Position numbers and translations under genes: made by a program. A stretch of 64,000 nucleotides of DNA from DAOPYU01 sp942493245 (lineage in GTDB: Bacteria; Sumerlaeota; Sumerlaeia; UBA8349). Below are positions 9,037 through 18,276 of the stretch, piece after piece. Each line of letters starts with the position of its first letter. The first letter of the stretch is position 1. The stretch lies in assembly GCA_942493245.1 (NCBI GenBank), contig OW818685.1, forward strand, positions 992,001-1,056,000, given 5' to 3'. The notes under the pieces are model-generated. The model was not told the DNA's origin. It ran no database searches and worked only from the letters and a program-made list of their open reading frames with translations.

Positions 9037-12000
9037 TTACGGAAAAGCAGGGTTAATCTCGATCTGCTGTGCCGGTGTCTTCGGCAACACCTTCATCTTC
9101 GTCACCAGCGCCGGATCAAGGAACGCCGCGCCTTCTACAACGTACGGCGCCTTTGTCTGCAGGATAGCGATACCGCCCTTGTAGTTCGGGTTACCCGTCG
9201 TCGCATCGTAACCTGCGTGGAAAATACCCGACACCCCCGTCTGGCCAGAGACTTTTGCGATGGCCATGCTCTTACTGTTGGGTTGGGCCTGCACGGTCAT
9301 TTGCCCAGGCTTGCCTGCCGTGCCAACCGCGCCGCCCACACCCTTCTTCGCCGTCGCCTGCAGGAGTACGAGGTCCTTGCCCGACTGGATCAGGCCGCAG
9401 CGCAGGTTACCGCCCGCCACCGTCACCTTGTCGATCAGGCCGATCATCTCATCCGCCACGATCGGGCCGCCCGAAACCGTCACCGACTTGAGCATGCTTC
9501 CCTGGATTGAGCACGGCGTTGCCTCGCTCTGCGGCGCAGGCGTTCCCGCGACTTCAGCCACCACCTTCGGTAGTGAACCCACCGCGCCGAGGCTTGTCTT
9601 TTTAAACCCCACTTCGTTCTTGTAGGGCTTCGACGCCACACTAAGTAACTTCACGGGCTGTCCCACGCCTGTCGTCGAACCGATTGCCTCGACCACCGCC
9701 CCTGCGACCTTGATTGTCACTGGAACCGATGACGTTCCCGTCATTTCAATGAACATACGCGCATAGAGACTTTGTTCGGAAGGTTTCGTTGCCATGATCG
9801 AAATTGCACCGAACTCACGAGCCTTCAGGAACGTGACCGACTTGGCCGAGACCGACATAATCGAGCCCGAGGCATCAAGCGAGTAAACAGGCACGTCGAA
9901 CGCCAACGTCTTCACGTCGCCATTGATCTCCAGCGTGGGTACCTGGTCCAGACTCGCCAGGTAGTAAATGCCCTTGGCCGGGTCGTCCACAGTGTTCGAG
10001 GGTACTGTCTTGAGCCGCATGATCTTGATCGTGCCGGGAACAGAGCCTGTGAATGTCAGGTTGTTGGCCTTATCACGCACCAGCGAGTACCCTTTGGCCG
10101 TTATTTTATAGTTGACTGCCACGCCCGCCTCGGGCGTCACCGAAGCTGTCACCGCTTCGCTCGGAGTTCCCGAATTACCCGCATCGTCCAATGCCGCGAC
10201 CCGATACGAATACACGACGCCCGGCACTGCTATATCATCGGCAAACTCCGTCACCGAACCCAGCGTCCAAATAACGGGCGATGTGTTCGATGTACTCGCC
10301 ATCCGCTCCAATACGTAGCCTCTTGCATTCGTCAAGGGAGACCAGTTAACCAGAACTCTGTAGGTATTCCCCACCGCTGTCACGCTCGCCGGAGCCGAGA
10401 ACTCGAAATTCGCTGCCAGTGTTTTGGTCGAATCCAGGGTCATCACCAGCGGGTTGAGGGTACTCGTTGTAGAGCCACTCCATCCTGTGAAATAGTACCC
10501 CTCCGCTGGTGTCGCGGTCAGTGTCACTTTAGCGCCATGTGTGTAGCTCGCCTGATCGGGTGACTTTGTCACCGAACCGTGTACCGCTTCAACCACCAAG
10601 GCATACTCGTTAAGTGCAAAGTTTGTCGTCAATGTCTTCGTCGAGTCCATCACGAGATCCAGCGGATTGAGGGTACTTGTCGTAGCACCGTTCCACCCGG
10701 TGAAGTGGTACCCGGTCGAGGGCGTTGCGGTCAGTGTGACCGTTGTGCCATGCGCGTAGGCGACTTGCTCCGGCGACTTCGCCACCGTCCCACTGTGGGG
10801 CGGATCAGACGTAACCGTCAACGCATATTCATTGATAGAAAAATGAGCTGTCAGAGTTTTTGTCGAGTCCATCACCACCACAAACGGATTGAGGGTACTC
10901 GTAGTCGCACCGCTCCACCCGGTGAAGTGGTACCCCGTTGCGGGCGTTGCGGTCAACGAAACCGTTGTGCCGTGGGTATAGCTCGTCTGATCGGGTGACT
11001 TTGTCACCGAACCATGTACCGCTTCAACCACCAATGCGTATTCGTTGAGTGCAAAGTTTGCCGTCAACGTCTTCGTCGAGTCCATCACGAGATCCAGCGG
11101 ATTGAGGGTACTTGTTGTCGCACCGCTCCACCCGGTGAAGTGGTACCCGGTCGAGGGCGTTGCGGTCAAGGTGACCGTTGTACCATGCGTATAGGCGACC
11201 TGCTCTGGCGACTTCACCACCGAACCATGCTCCGCTTCGACCGTCAGAGCGTACTCATTGATTGCGAAGTTTGCCGTGAGCGTTTTGGTCGAGTCCATCA
11301 CTGTATCCAACGGATTGGCCGTACTGGTCGTCGCACCACTCCAACCTATGAAATGGTACCCAGCGGCGGGCGTGGCGGTTAAGGTGACCGTTGTGCCATG
11401 CTTATAGGCGACTTGCTCTGGCGACTTCACCACCGAACCGTTCACGGCGGTTGCAGTCAGACTGTATTCGTTGATCGTAAAGTTAGCCGTCAACGTCTTT
11501 GTCGAATCCATGGTCACAATCAGTGGATTCATCAAACTGTTGACATTGCCTGTCCAGCCAGTAAAATGATACCCTTCCTTAGGTATCGCCGTCAGTGTCA
11601 CCGTTGTACCGTACATGTAAGTAGCCTGATCCGGCACTTGTAATACAGTGCAGATGTTGACCGGATTGGTCTCAACCATCAGAGACAATTGCGTCGGGGT
11701 CTCGTATGCACCCATGTCCACTCCCCCTCCTTGTACGCGGGGGGTGCCCAACAGATCGGTCGCCGGTAGATTGGGAACCGCCATAGTTCCGGCGTTAATG
11801 CAAGGAGAACTAGCCCGCAGACGCAAATCCCACTTCAGCGGGTCGTCACCCTCTGTGGAAACAAATTGCGGGCTGGCCCGCAGATTGTGATTATCTGCAG
11901 TAGCCTCACCAAAGCAGGAATAGGTGACGCTATTTAGGCTACCGACAATGTCGGTGGCGGTATTGCGCCAGACAATGCAGTTGGTCACCGTACCGGAGTT

Positions 12001-14829
12001 GGAAATCCCACCGCCGCTGCCAGTTGCAGAATTTCCCGTCACTGTGCAGTTGGTTACCGCGCCCAGGAAGTTGGAAATCCCGCCACCGACGACTGCGGAG
12101 TTGCTCGTCATAGTGCTATTCGTCACCGTACCAGAGTAATTGTAAATTCCACCTCCGAAGCCAGTTGCGGAGTTGCTCGTCATAGTGCAGTTTGTCACTG
12201 TGCCTGAGTTGTAAATCCCGCCGCCATCTTTAGATGCATTCGTACCAGATCCATTCTGAACCCACAGTCCATCGAGAAGGCCGTAATTCCAAACGCAGCG
12301 ATACGCGTTCTCTCCATCCAACACGGTTTTATAGACCGTCACATCCCGCTCCCCAGGATTGGAAATATTACCCGACCATCCGCCGATGAGGCTTGCCCGG
12401 CCAAGCAAAACGATTTCACGCCCCTCACGGTACGTTCCAGTCGCTACTCGAATTTCATAGAGATCGTAGCCAGTTTGGACCACCTGGGTCGCGCTGGTGA
12501 TGGTCTGAAGCGCATGGGCCCAATCCTGTCCCGTGGAACCATTGCCCAAGGGCGAAACATAAAGCACCACCGGCGTGGCTACCCCAGGCGTCCAAGCGTC
12601 GGGACTTTCATAGGCCCCCATGTCCACCAATCCGTCACCTCCTGGACGAGAATTGCCTACCTGATCCGTCATTGGCAGATCTTGCGTTGCCGTGGTTCCG
12701 GTGTCAATACAAGGAGAATCGGCCAACAAGCGCAGATCCCACTTCTGCGGGTCGTCGCCCACCGTGGAAACAAATCGCGGGTTGACTCGCAGATTGTGGT
12801 TGGTGTTCTCAGTCGAGGCCTCGCCAAAGCAGGAATAGGTTATCTTGGCGAGGGAACCCACAATGTCTGAGGAGCCATTGCGCCAGATAATCGAGTTCGT
12901 CACCGTGCCGTTGTTGTAAATCCCGTCGCCGCTGCCGCCGTAAGAGCCAGTTACGGAGTTCCTTATCACTGTACAGTTTGTCACCGTGCCGTAGGCGTTG
13001 TAAATCCCGCCGCCTCGCTTTGCGGAGTTCCTCGTCACTGTGCAGTTGGTCACCGTGCCGGGAGAATTCCAAATCCCGCCACCGGAGGCAGTTGCGGAGT
13101 TCGTCGTCACCGTGCAGTTCGTCACTGTGCCGGAATTGTAAATCCCGCCGCCGCTGCCGCTGGAGCCAGTTGCGGAGTTCGCCGTCACCGTGCAGTTCGT
13201 CACTGTGCCGGAATTGTAAATCCCGCCGCCGCTGCCGCCGTACCCGTTCCCGCCGCCGTTGCAACTTGCAGAGTTTCCCATCACAGTGCAATTCGTCACC
13301 GTGCCGGAATTGTAAATCCCGCCTCCGTTGCCGCCGTAAAAGCCAGTTGCGGAGTTGCTCGTCACTGTACAGTTCGTCACCGTGCCGAAATTGTAAATCC
13401 CGCCGCCGAAATCGCTGACTTTTCCATTCTGCATAGTAAAACCGTCGAAGAGACCGTAATTCCGAACGCAGCGATACGCGTTCTCCCCATCCACCACGGT
13501 TTTAAAAAGCGTCACATCCCGCTCCCCAGGATTGGAAATATTGCCCGACCATCCGCCGATGAGGCTTACTCGGCCAGGTAAAACGATTTCATGCCCCTCG
13601 CGGTACGTCCCAGCCGCTACCCGAATTTCATACAGATCGTCGCTGGATTTGAGGTCTGATTGGATGGCTTGAGTCGCGCTGGTGATGGTCTGAAGCGCAT
13701 GGGCCCAATCCTGTCCCGTGGAACCATTGCCCAAGGGCGAAACATAAAGCACCACCGGCGTGGCTACCCCAGGCGTCCAGGCGTCGGGACTTTCATAGAC
13801 CCCCATGTCCACCAATCCGTCACCTCCTGGACGAGAATTGCCTACCTGATCCGTCGTTGGCAGGCTCGGAATGGCTACGTTTCCAACGTCAATGCAGGGA
13901 GAATTGGCCTGTAGGCGCAAATCCCACTTCTGCGGGTCGTCGCCCACCGTGGAAACAAATCGCGGGTTGGCCCGCAGATTGTGGTTGGTATCTGAAGCCT
14001 CACCAAAACAGGAATAGGTGACCTTGACAAGGGGACCCACAATGTCGGATGTATCATTACACCAGACAATCGAGTTCGTCACCGTGCAGTTTGTCGCTGT
14101 GCCGTAGTAATGGTAGTAATTGTTGTAAATCCCGCCGCCTTCGTATGCGGAGTTCGCAGTCACCGTGCAGTTCGTCACCGTGCAGTTCGTCGCCGAGCCG
14201 GAGTTGTAAATCCCGCCGCCTTGCTTTGCGGAGTTCCTCATCACTGTGCAGTTGGTCACCGTCCCGTAGTTGTAAATCCCGCCGCCAAAGCCAGTTGTGG
14301 AGTTCGCCGTCACCGTGCAGTAGGTCACCGTGCCGTACGAGTTGTAAATCCCGCCGCCGCCATCGGAGGAGGAGCTGCCGTTTTGTACGGTAAATCCGTC
14401 CAGAAGACCCGCATTATTCACCCCCCGACGACTTCCCTGTCCGTCAACAACCGTTTGATTCGCGGTTGGATTTCGATCCGTCAGTACGGTTTCCGTCCCG
14501 GTGAACCCACCATAGACCTGGACTTGAGCTGGGATGCTGACAACCTGGGTTCCCGTACTGACATAGGTTCCCGAGGTTACCCACACTTCACCGCCGCCCC
14601 TCGACGAAGCGGTGTTCACAGCGTCTTGCAGGGTTCCGAACGCTTTTTCCCAGGAAGAACCGTCGCCTCCCGCAGCCGCGTCGGATTTCACCCGATAAAC
14701 CGATGCCGCCTGCGCATTGGCGGTACAGAGCAGAAAGACTCCCCACGCGATCAGGAACAGAACCCTCTTATGACACCGCTTCCAAGCAACCGATATTTCT
14801 TTATCACCCATGGTTCTCTCTATTCTCAT
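9037..14829 (-). CDS. Giant secreted beta-helix / InlB-repeat protein
   Basis: About 1,930 residues. The chosen ATG at 14829 has ggggag nine bases upstream; ATG 14811 is an alternative. Longer starts run into the antirestriction gene and lack a signal peptide. The N-terminus has a basic stretch and a hydrophobic core ending in NAQA, a good signal-peptidase I site. Then come three beta-helix blocks, each opening with a PbH1/DUF1565-like strand such as VLYVSPLGNGSTGQDW and dense in GGGIYNSGTVTNCTV turns. Each ends with a DMGVYE or DMGAYE motif. Six InlB-type repeats, one FN3-like module and an unrecognised 390-residue C-terminal region follow. It is likely a surface or extracellular adhesin or matrix protein. 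It shares its repeats with the neighbouring protease gene. Confidence 0.85.
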   Translation of the reverse strand: MRIERTMGDKEISVAWKRCHKRVLFLIAWGVFLLCTANAQAASVYRVKSDAAAGGDGSSWEKAFGTLQDAVNTASSRGGGEVWVTSGTYVSTGTQVVSIPAQVQVYGGFTGTETVLTDRNPTANQTVVDGQGSRRGVNNAGLLDGFTVQNGSSSSDGGGGIYNSYGTVTYCTVTANSTTGFGGGIYNYGTVTNCTVMRNSAKQGGGIYNSGSATNCTVTNCTVTANSAYEGGGIYNNYYHYYGTATNCTVTNSIVWCNDTSDIVGPLVKVTYSCFGEASDTNHNLRANPRFVSTVGDDPQKWDLRLQANSPCIDVGNVAIPSLPTTDQVGNSRPGGDGLVDMGVYESPDAWTPGVATPVVLYVSPLGNGSTGQDWAHALQTITSATQAIQSDLKSSDDLYEIRVAAGTYREGHEIVLPGRVSLIGGWSGNISNPGERDVTLFKTVVDGENAYRCVRNYGLFDGFTMQNGKVSDFGGGIYNFGTVTNCTVTSNSATGFYGGNGGGIYNSGTVTNCTVMGNSASCNGGGNGYGGSGGGIYNSGTVTNCTVTANSATGSSGSGGGIYNSGTVTNCTVTTNSATASGGGIWNSPGTVTNCTVTRNSAKRGGGIYNAYGTVTNCTVIRNSVTGSYGGSGDGIYNNGTVTNSIIWRNGSSDIVGSLAKITYSCFGEASTENTNHNLRVNPRFVSTVGDDPQKWDLRLLADSPCIDTGTTATQDLPMTDQVGNSRPGGDGLVDMGAYESPDAWTPGVATPVVLYVSPLGNGSTGQDWAHALQTITSATQVVQTGYDLYEIRVATGTYREGREIVLLGRASLIGGWSGNISNPGERDVTVYKTVLDGENAYRCVWNYGLLDGLWVQNGSGTNASKDGGGIYNSGTVTNCTMTSNSATGFGGGIYNYSGTVTNSTMTSNSAVVGGGISNFLGAVTNCTVTGNSATGSGGGISNSGTVTNCIVWRNTATDIVGSLNSVTYSCFGEATADNHNLRASPQFVSTEGDDPLKWDLRLRASSPCINAGTMAVPNLPATDLLGTPRVQGGGVDMGAYETPTQLSLMVETNPVNICTVLQVPDQATYMYGTTVTLTAIPKEGYHFTGWTGNVNSLMNPLIVTMDSTKTLTANFTINEYSLTATAVNGSVVKSPEQVAYKHGTTVTLTATPAAGYHFIGWSGATTSTANPLDTVMDSTKTLTANFAINEYALTVEAEHGSVVKSPEQVAYTHGTTVTLTATPSTGYHFTGWSGATTSTLNPLDLVMDSTKTLTANFALNEYALVVEAVHGSVTKSPDQTSYTHGTTVSLTATPATGYHFTGWSGATTSTLNPFVVVMDSTKTLTAHFSINEYALTVTSDPPHSGTVAKSPEQVAYAHGTTVTLTATPSTGYHFTGWNGATTSTLNPLDLVMDSTKTLTTNFALNEYALVVEAVHGSVTKSPDQASYTHGAKVTLTATPAEGYYFTGWSGSTTSTLNPLVMTLDSTKTLAANFEFSAPASVTAVGNTYRVLVNWSPLTNARGYVLERMASTSNTSPVIWTLGSVTEFADDIAVPGVVYSYRVAALDDAGNSGTPSEAVTASVTPEAGVAVNYKITAKGYSLVRDKANNLTFTGSVPGTIKIMRLKTVPSNTVDDPAKGIYYLASLDQVPTLEINGDVKTLAFDVPVYSLDASGSIMSVSAKSVTFLKAREFGAISIMATKPSEQSLYARMFIEMTGTSSVPVTIKVAGAVVEAIGSTTGVGQPVKLLSVASKPYKNEVGFKKTSLGAVGSLPKVVAEVAGTPAPQSEATPCSIQGSMLKSVTVSGGPIVADEMIGLIDKVTVAGGNLRCGLIQSGKDLVLLQATAKKGVGGAVGTAGKPGQMTVQAQPNSKSMAIAKVSGQTGVSGIFHAGYDATTGNPNYKGGIAILQTKAPYVVEGAAFLDPALVTKMKVLPKTPAQQIEINPAFP
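10400..11640 (-). repeat. InlB-type repeat array inside giant gene 2
   Basis: Six tandem coding repeats of about 210 bp have the same consensus as in the adjacent protease gene (TVTLTATP, GYHFTGW, MDSTKTLTANF). The match between the two genes suggests duplication or recombination between neighbours. Confidence 0.9.
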
Positions 14830-15020
14830 TCCTGTGTTCTCCCCAACCACACGGATTTGTGTCCCTTGTTCTCTGAAACTAAGAGGGATAGTATGACTTT
14901 CCGCAGACAGAGTCCACCCAAAAACATGACGAGACGGGTGGTGATGTATAGGCCGGGCACCGGCCTTTTGAGGACCGACGCCCGGGTCTTTGGAGTGAGA
15001 GGACACCCTCTGGCTGAACT
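14830..15020. other. Gap between giant gene 2 and mobile element
   Basis: The gap holds the promoter region of the giant gene and a GC-rich hairpin at about 14951-14966 (ggccgg-gca-ccggcc followed by tttt on the plus strand). I compared it by eye with the region upstream of the integrase and found no att-like direct repeat. Confidence 0.4.
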
Positions 15021-15893
15021 CTATGCGGCTTCCTCCTCTTCGACGCTTTTTACGCCGGAGATGAAGTCCACGGCCTTCTGCGCCAGGGACGCTGCGGAGA
15101 CCAGGAGGCTGGGGGACTGCTTGATGGTTTTGAGCCAGTTCTGGAGGTAGGCCGCAGCGTTGGGCAGGATCGGCTGTTCGATGCCGCACCGGGCGCAGAG
15201 GAACGCCGCACCGAGTTCGGCCACCAGTTCCTCCTTGCCGTAGTCCAGGCTGCCGAACTTGTTGCTCGCCATCACGCCTGGGCGGTTCAGCCGCTTGCTG
15301 TGGCCCGTCGCGTGGGTCAGTTCGTGGAACAGGGTACTGTGGTACTCCTCGCTCGACGTGAAGCGCTCGATGGGCGGTATGAAGATCTTGTCCGCCAGGG
15401 GCGCGTAGCAGGGCTGGTCGCCCTGGTGCAGGATCTGGGGCGGATTCGGCATTCCCGCCACAACTCCTTCCGCCGCCTCGACCGGTGTGTTTTCCCGGGT
15501 CTCCGGGGGCGGCAGGGGAAGGAGATCACACCCGTCCGTCTGCTCGACGTTGAACACGTGGTAGTACCGGAGGAAGTGGAACCAGTTTTTCGGGTCCGAC
15601 TCGTCTTCTCCCTTCTTCGGAGCATGCTTCGCGAACACAATCGGGGTTCCGTGTTCCCCCTTCTTCACATGCCCACTCAACGCTTTGATCTGGTTGTACG
15701 TGACCCACCGGGGATCGGTGAAGTCATTCGTGGAAAGCAGAATGGTGTTGATGCCCGTGTAGCGGCGGTTGGTGGCGCCATTGCGGGCCACGCCCCACTT
15801 CCGGGTGAACCACGTCTTCCTCCAGGGGATAGTCCCCGCCTCCATCAGGCGGATAAGTTCCTGCATGCACTTCTCGACGGCTGCGTTGCTCAT
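15021..15893 (-). CDS. ArdC-like antirestriction / zincin metallopeptidase domain protein
   Basis: This 290-residue protein starts at ATG 15893, which has a strong ggaggt ribosome binding site. An N-terminal ArdC ssDNA-binding-like region (residues 1-120, with WRKTW and YTGINT motifs) precedes a zinc-metallopeptidase-like domain with HELTH (H190, E191, H194) and a downstream KEELVAELGAAF helix that supplies the third ligand. ArdC proteins are carried by plasmids and phages and protect incoming DNA from restriction. The length matches the family. It is the last gene of the small-gene operon that begins at 17059, with a 100-bp gap before it. Antirestriction activity is inferred from family membership. 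Confidence 0.85.
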   Translation of the reverse strand: MSNAAVEKCMQELIRLMEAGTIPWRKTWFTRKWGVARNGATNRRYTGINTILLSTNDFTDPRWVTYNQIKALSGHVKKGEHGTPIVFAKHAPKKGEDESDPKNWFHFLRYYHVFNVEQTDGCDLLPLPPPETRENTPVEAAEGVVAGMPNPPQILHQGDQPCYAPLADKIFIPPIERFTSSEEYHSTLFHELTHATGHSKRLNRPGVMASNKFGSLDYGKEELVAELGAAFLCARCGIEQPILPNAAAYLQNWLKTIKQSPSLLVSAASLAQKAVDFISGVKSVEEEEAA

Positions 15894-15993
15894 GGTACAC
15901 CTCCATATTCGGACCCGCTCAGGCGGATCAAAAGAAATGCCCGCGAAGCAGCCGGAACCGCCTCGCGGGTTGGATGGGAAATGGGATTGAAAA

Positions 15994-16233
15994 TCAGGAA
16001 AGCGCGGTGTTGAAAAACTCGTCAAGCAGTTCGGTACCCTGTCTTTCGTCCTCCATCATCTCGGCTCCCTCAATGGCGTCGATCACGGACCAGGCTTCCG
16101 GTCCTTCCAGAAACCAGTTCTCCTCGTCTGTCCAGACGCTGACTTCATCCTCGGAGTGGATGCGGTAGCAGTACCTCCCGATCCGGTCCGGGTTGCCCAG
16201 TTCACTCATTTCGATATCCTCGTCGTGAATCAT
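15994..16233 (-). CDS. Small acidic protein of unknown function
   Basis: The protein has 79 residues, starting at ATG 16233 with aggag eight bases upstream. It is strongly acidic (MIHDEDIEMSE start, EDERQGTELLDEFF end) with a central aromatic stretch around YCYRIHSEDEVSVW. The start overlaps the stop of the upstream gene by ATGA. Small acidic proteins next to ArdC in mobile elements are often DNA-mimic anti-defence factors, but that is only a suggestion here. No homologue was recognised. Confidence 0.65.
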   Translation of the reverse strand: MIHDEDIEMSELGNPDRIGRYCYRIHSEDEVSVWTDEENWFLEGPEAWSVIDAIEGAEMMEDERQGTELLDEFFNTALS

Positions 16234-16508
16234 GCTACTTCTCCTTTCAGTTGTCGTTTGAGTGTCGCGATGATCATATTCTGCTGCCTGATGTCTTGCT
16301 CCGCGGCCTCGAACCAGGTTTTCCACCGGTCCCGGTCCACTTCCAGGCCGCGATTGAGATGGCTCAGACCGTCCACCGCCACTTTGTAGTTCTGAGCATA
16401 GAGCGCCAGACATCCCAGAACCTCCGCCTGCTTCACCGGCGGGGCCTTGAGAAAGAATTCCAGTTGCTGGCGAAGGAAGGGATCACTGATGAAGGGATAC
16501 GGTTTCAT
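16230..16508 (-). CDS. Small hypothetical protein, helical
   Basis: The 92-residue product begins MKPYPFISDPFLRQQ; a ggaggg ribosome binding site lies nine bases upstream. It looks entirely alpha-helical, with a C-terminal amphipathic segment (AEQDIRQQNMIIATLKRQLKG) that could form a coiled coil. It overlaps both neighbours and so is translationally coupled. I do not recognise a family. Confidence 0.65.
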   Translation of the reverse strand: MKPYPFISDPFLRQQLEFFLKAPPVKQAEVLGCLALYAQNYKVAVDGLSHLNRGLEVDRDRWKTWFEAAEQDIRQQNMIIATLKRQLKGEVA

Positions 16509-16689
16509 CTTTCGCCCTCCTGATCCACTCGATCTGTTCTGGCGTCCATTTCTCGGGTGTCCGCAATACCCGGCGAACGTGTTCCAGTTCCCGAGCCAGT
16601 ACCTGGTCCTGCCGGATCACCGCCTGCCACCGGGTTTCCATCAGCCAGATCGAGACGGCGCGGTGTTCTTCCTGAGTGAGCTTCATCAT
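16483..16689 (-). CDS. Small hypothetical protein
   Basis: The product has 68 residues (67 if the second of two adjacent ATGs is used). A gaggaggt ribosome binding site decides the start. It is charged and helical (LTQEEHRAVSIWLMETRW, then TPEQIEWIRRAKDE). It overlaps the preceding stop as ATGA and the next gene by 26 bp. Function unknown. Confidence 0.6.
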   Translation of the reverse strand: MMKLTQEEHRAVSIWLMETRWQAVIRQDQVLARELEHVRRVLRTPEKWTPEQIEWIRRAKDETVSLHQ

Positions 16690-16922
16690 CTCAGACACCT
16701 CCTCTCGCACAGTCTCGCGAAGTACCGGGGCGGCGCGACGTCCTCCGGTTTCCACACCGGGTTCTGATTCAAACGCCTCACAATCGCCTTGGCCTCGCCC
16801 CCGGGGATCCCCACCATCCATTCCCGCTTCTGACGGTCATAGACGGTCTCGTCCATCTCCAGGGTGTAGCCGCACGTCCGATACGTCCGGTGGACTTTGA
16901 TGACGTACAAGTTCCGAGTCAT
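16686..16922 (-). CDS. Small hypothetical protein
   Basis: The 78-residue product begins MTRNLYVIKVHRTYRT and is preceded by gggggag. It is beta-rich at first, then contains EWMVGIPGGEAKAIVRRLN and a basic C-terminus with two cysteines. The start overlaps the upstream stop (ATGA) and its stop overlaps the next start. Function unknown. Confidence 0.6.
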   Translation of the reverse strand: MTRNLYVIKVHRTYRTCGYTLEMDETVYDRQKREWMVGIPGGEAKAIVRRLNQNPVWKPEDVAPPRYFARLCERRCLR

Positions 16923-17059
16923 AGAGAATCTCCCCCTTCTTCCTCGTCAAACCCGTCAAATTCAAAATCCGTCCGGGGCCCCACAGCTTTCTCACGTTCG
17001 TGCTCCTCGTCGTAGTAGTGACGAGGGCGGGTGTCGAGCAACAGCGTCTGCTGTTTCAT
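16919..17059 (-). CDS. Very small acidic protein, first gene of the ardC operon
   Basis: The 46-codon frame begins MKQQTLLLDTRPRHYY and ends in an acidic tail rich in Asp and Glu (FDGFDEEEGGDSL). An aaaggggga ribosome binding site precedes it, and its TGA overlaps the next ATG. The coupling and binding site support it as a real gene despite its size. Function unknown. Confidence 0.6.
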   Translation of the reverse strand: MKQQTLLLDTRPRHYYDEEHEREKAVGPRTDFEFDGFDEEEGGDSL

Positions 17060-17603
17060 GATTCAATCCCCCTTTCCGGGAAAAAAGATGCCCAACACGC
17101 GAAGCACACCTGTTCCCTGGGAGGCTCGACGCGACACCGTGGGTAGGCGTATGAGCGAGAGAGAGGAAAAGAGTGGAAGGGATGACGAGGTGTTACGTCA
17201 ACGTAAGACAAACCTGAAAAACCCATCGGGAAAAAACTTCACAAACCGAATGCGGTGTGACGGGTTGCCAACTTCGTCAAATCATCATTTAACGAAGTTG
17301 GGGAATATCACAAAAGGTTGATTTGGTTGGGGTTGCAGTGGTGGTTGCGGTTCCTCTCAAAAAATCGGTAGGAGGTTGGGCTGTTTCACGCCTGGTGGAT
17401 GGCCAACACGTGCATCGACCTTCCCTCCCTATAAGCACATCGGTAAATGTTTGGCATGTTACGAATGGTCGTGGTCGGTCGGCAAGGGCAGAGGGGAGGA
17501 GGGCGGGGGGTACACCCCTTTCCGGAAGTTCGACCCCTTGGCGACCGTAGAGTATAAAACACCCCAAGCAGAAAAATAGAGGGGGGAGGGGAGGCCCGTC
17601 TGC

Positions 17604-17635
17604 CCTTTCGGTCGCCTTTCGGTCGCCTTTCGGTC
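17604..17635. repeat. Triple 11-bp direct repeat
   Basis: The unit cctttcggtcg occurs three times head to tail (the last copy ends tca). It lies at the left side of the origin-like region. Confidence 0.8.
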
Positions 17636-17888
17636 ATTGCGTCTGAAATTTCTTTACATTCCCTTTCGCCCAGGACACCCGATCTCCGGAAAACAGGCTC
17701 CTGTACACGCGCTGACCATAGATCGTGGCACAGTGAGGCTGCGTTCAACGATTTGAGGGGGTTTCGGGGGTGGATTCCAATGGGTTTGTGGTGGTGGGAG
17801 GGGGCTACCCCTAAAAAGGATCTCTGATGGGACCCAAAGGGTGGAAAAATGGGGATTCCGGTCTGAATTTTCGCAAAACTTTCGTAAG

Positions 17889-18213
17889 TGGCCCACTTGG
17901 CCCACTTGTGGCCCACTTTGAAAAGTGAAGTGGGCCACCCGTAGAACACTGATTTTCTTATTCTTCTACATAGGGTGGCCCACTTGGCCCACTTTTTCTT
18001 CAAATCTCCACACAAGAAAAAATAAATAGGTGTATTATGTGTATGCGCGTGTGCGTGTATGTGTGTACGTGTTACGTGTATAGGTTTGGGGGTTTTTAGT
18101 GGGCCAAGTGGGCCAGTGGCTTGTGGATGATTGTGTCTTTTGCTTTTGGAGGTGGCCCACTTCATTTTTAAAGTGGGCCACAAGTGGGCCAAAAAAGGGG
18201 GGTAAGTGGGCCA
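17889..18213. repeat. Iteron-like array of aagtgggcca, 12 copies in two inverted clusters
   Basis: Copies of the 10-mer start at 17889, 17898, 17909, 17928, 17976, 17985, 18097, 18106, 18153, 18171, 18182 and 18204 (18097 has tagtgggcca). The left six are mostly tggcccactt and the right six mostly aagtgggcca, so the clusters face each other across a 100-bp centre. Several neighbours are exactly 9 bp apart. Confidence 0.85.
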
Positions 18214-18276
18214 AAAACCCCCGACTACCCAAAAATGAGCAGCCGGGGGTCTGGTTTTTCAGAAATGAACGGTTGG

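Larger units (their letters stand above)
17060..18276. other. 1.2-kb non-coding centre of the mobile element (origin-like)
   Basis: No convincing gene is present; long open frames here are low-complexity translations of the repeats. It holds the upstream region of the 17059 operon, an 11-bp triple direct repeat, a 12-copy 10-bp iteron-like array and an alternating purine-pyrimidine tract at 18029-18082 next to an A-rich stretch. Together these resemble a replication origin or a partition/packaging site (inference). Confidence 0.55.

Noticed and set aside
14830..15189. Upstream extension of giant gene 2
   Set aside because: It overlaps the antirestriction gene, has arginine/proline-rich frame-shadow composition and would bury the signal peptide.
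17386..18192. 268-codon minus-strand frame across the iteron region
   Set aside because: Its translation is only repeated WAKWATL/VGHKW pieces and His/Thr runs produced by the DNA repeats; no ribosome binding site and no domain.
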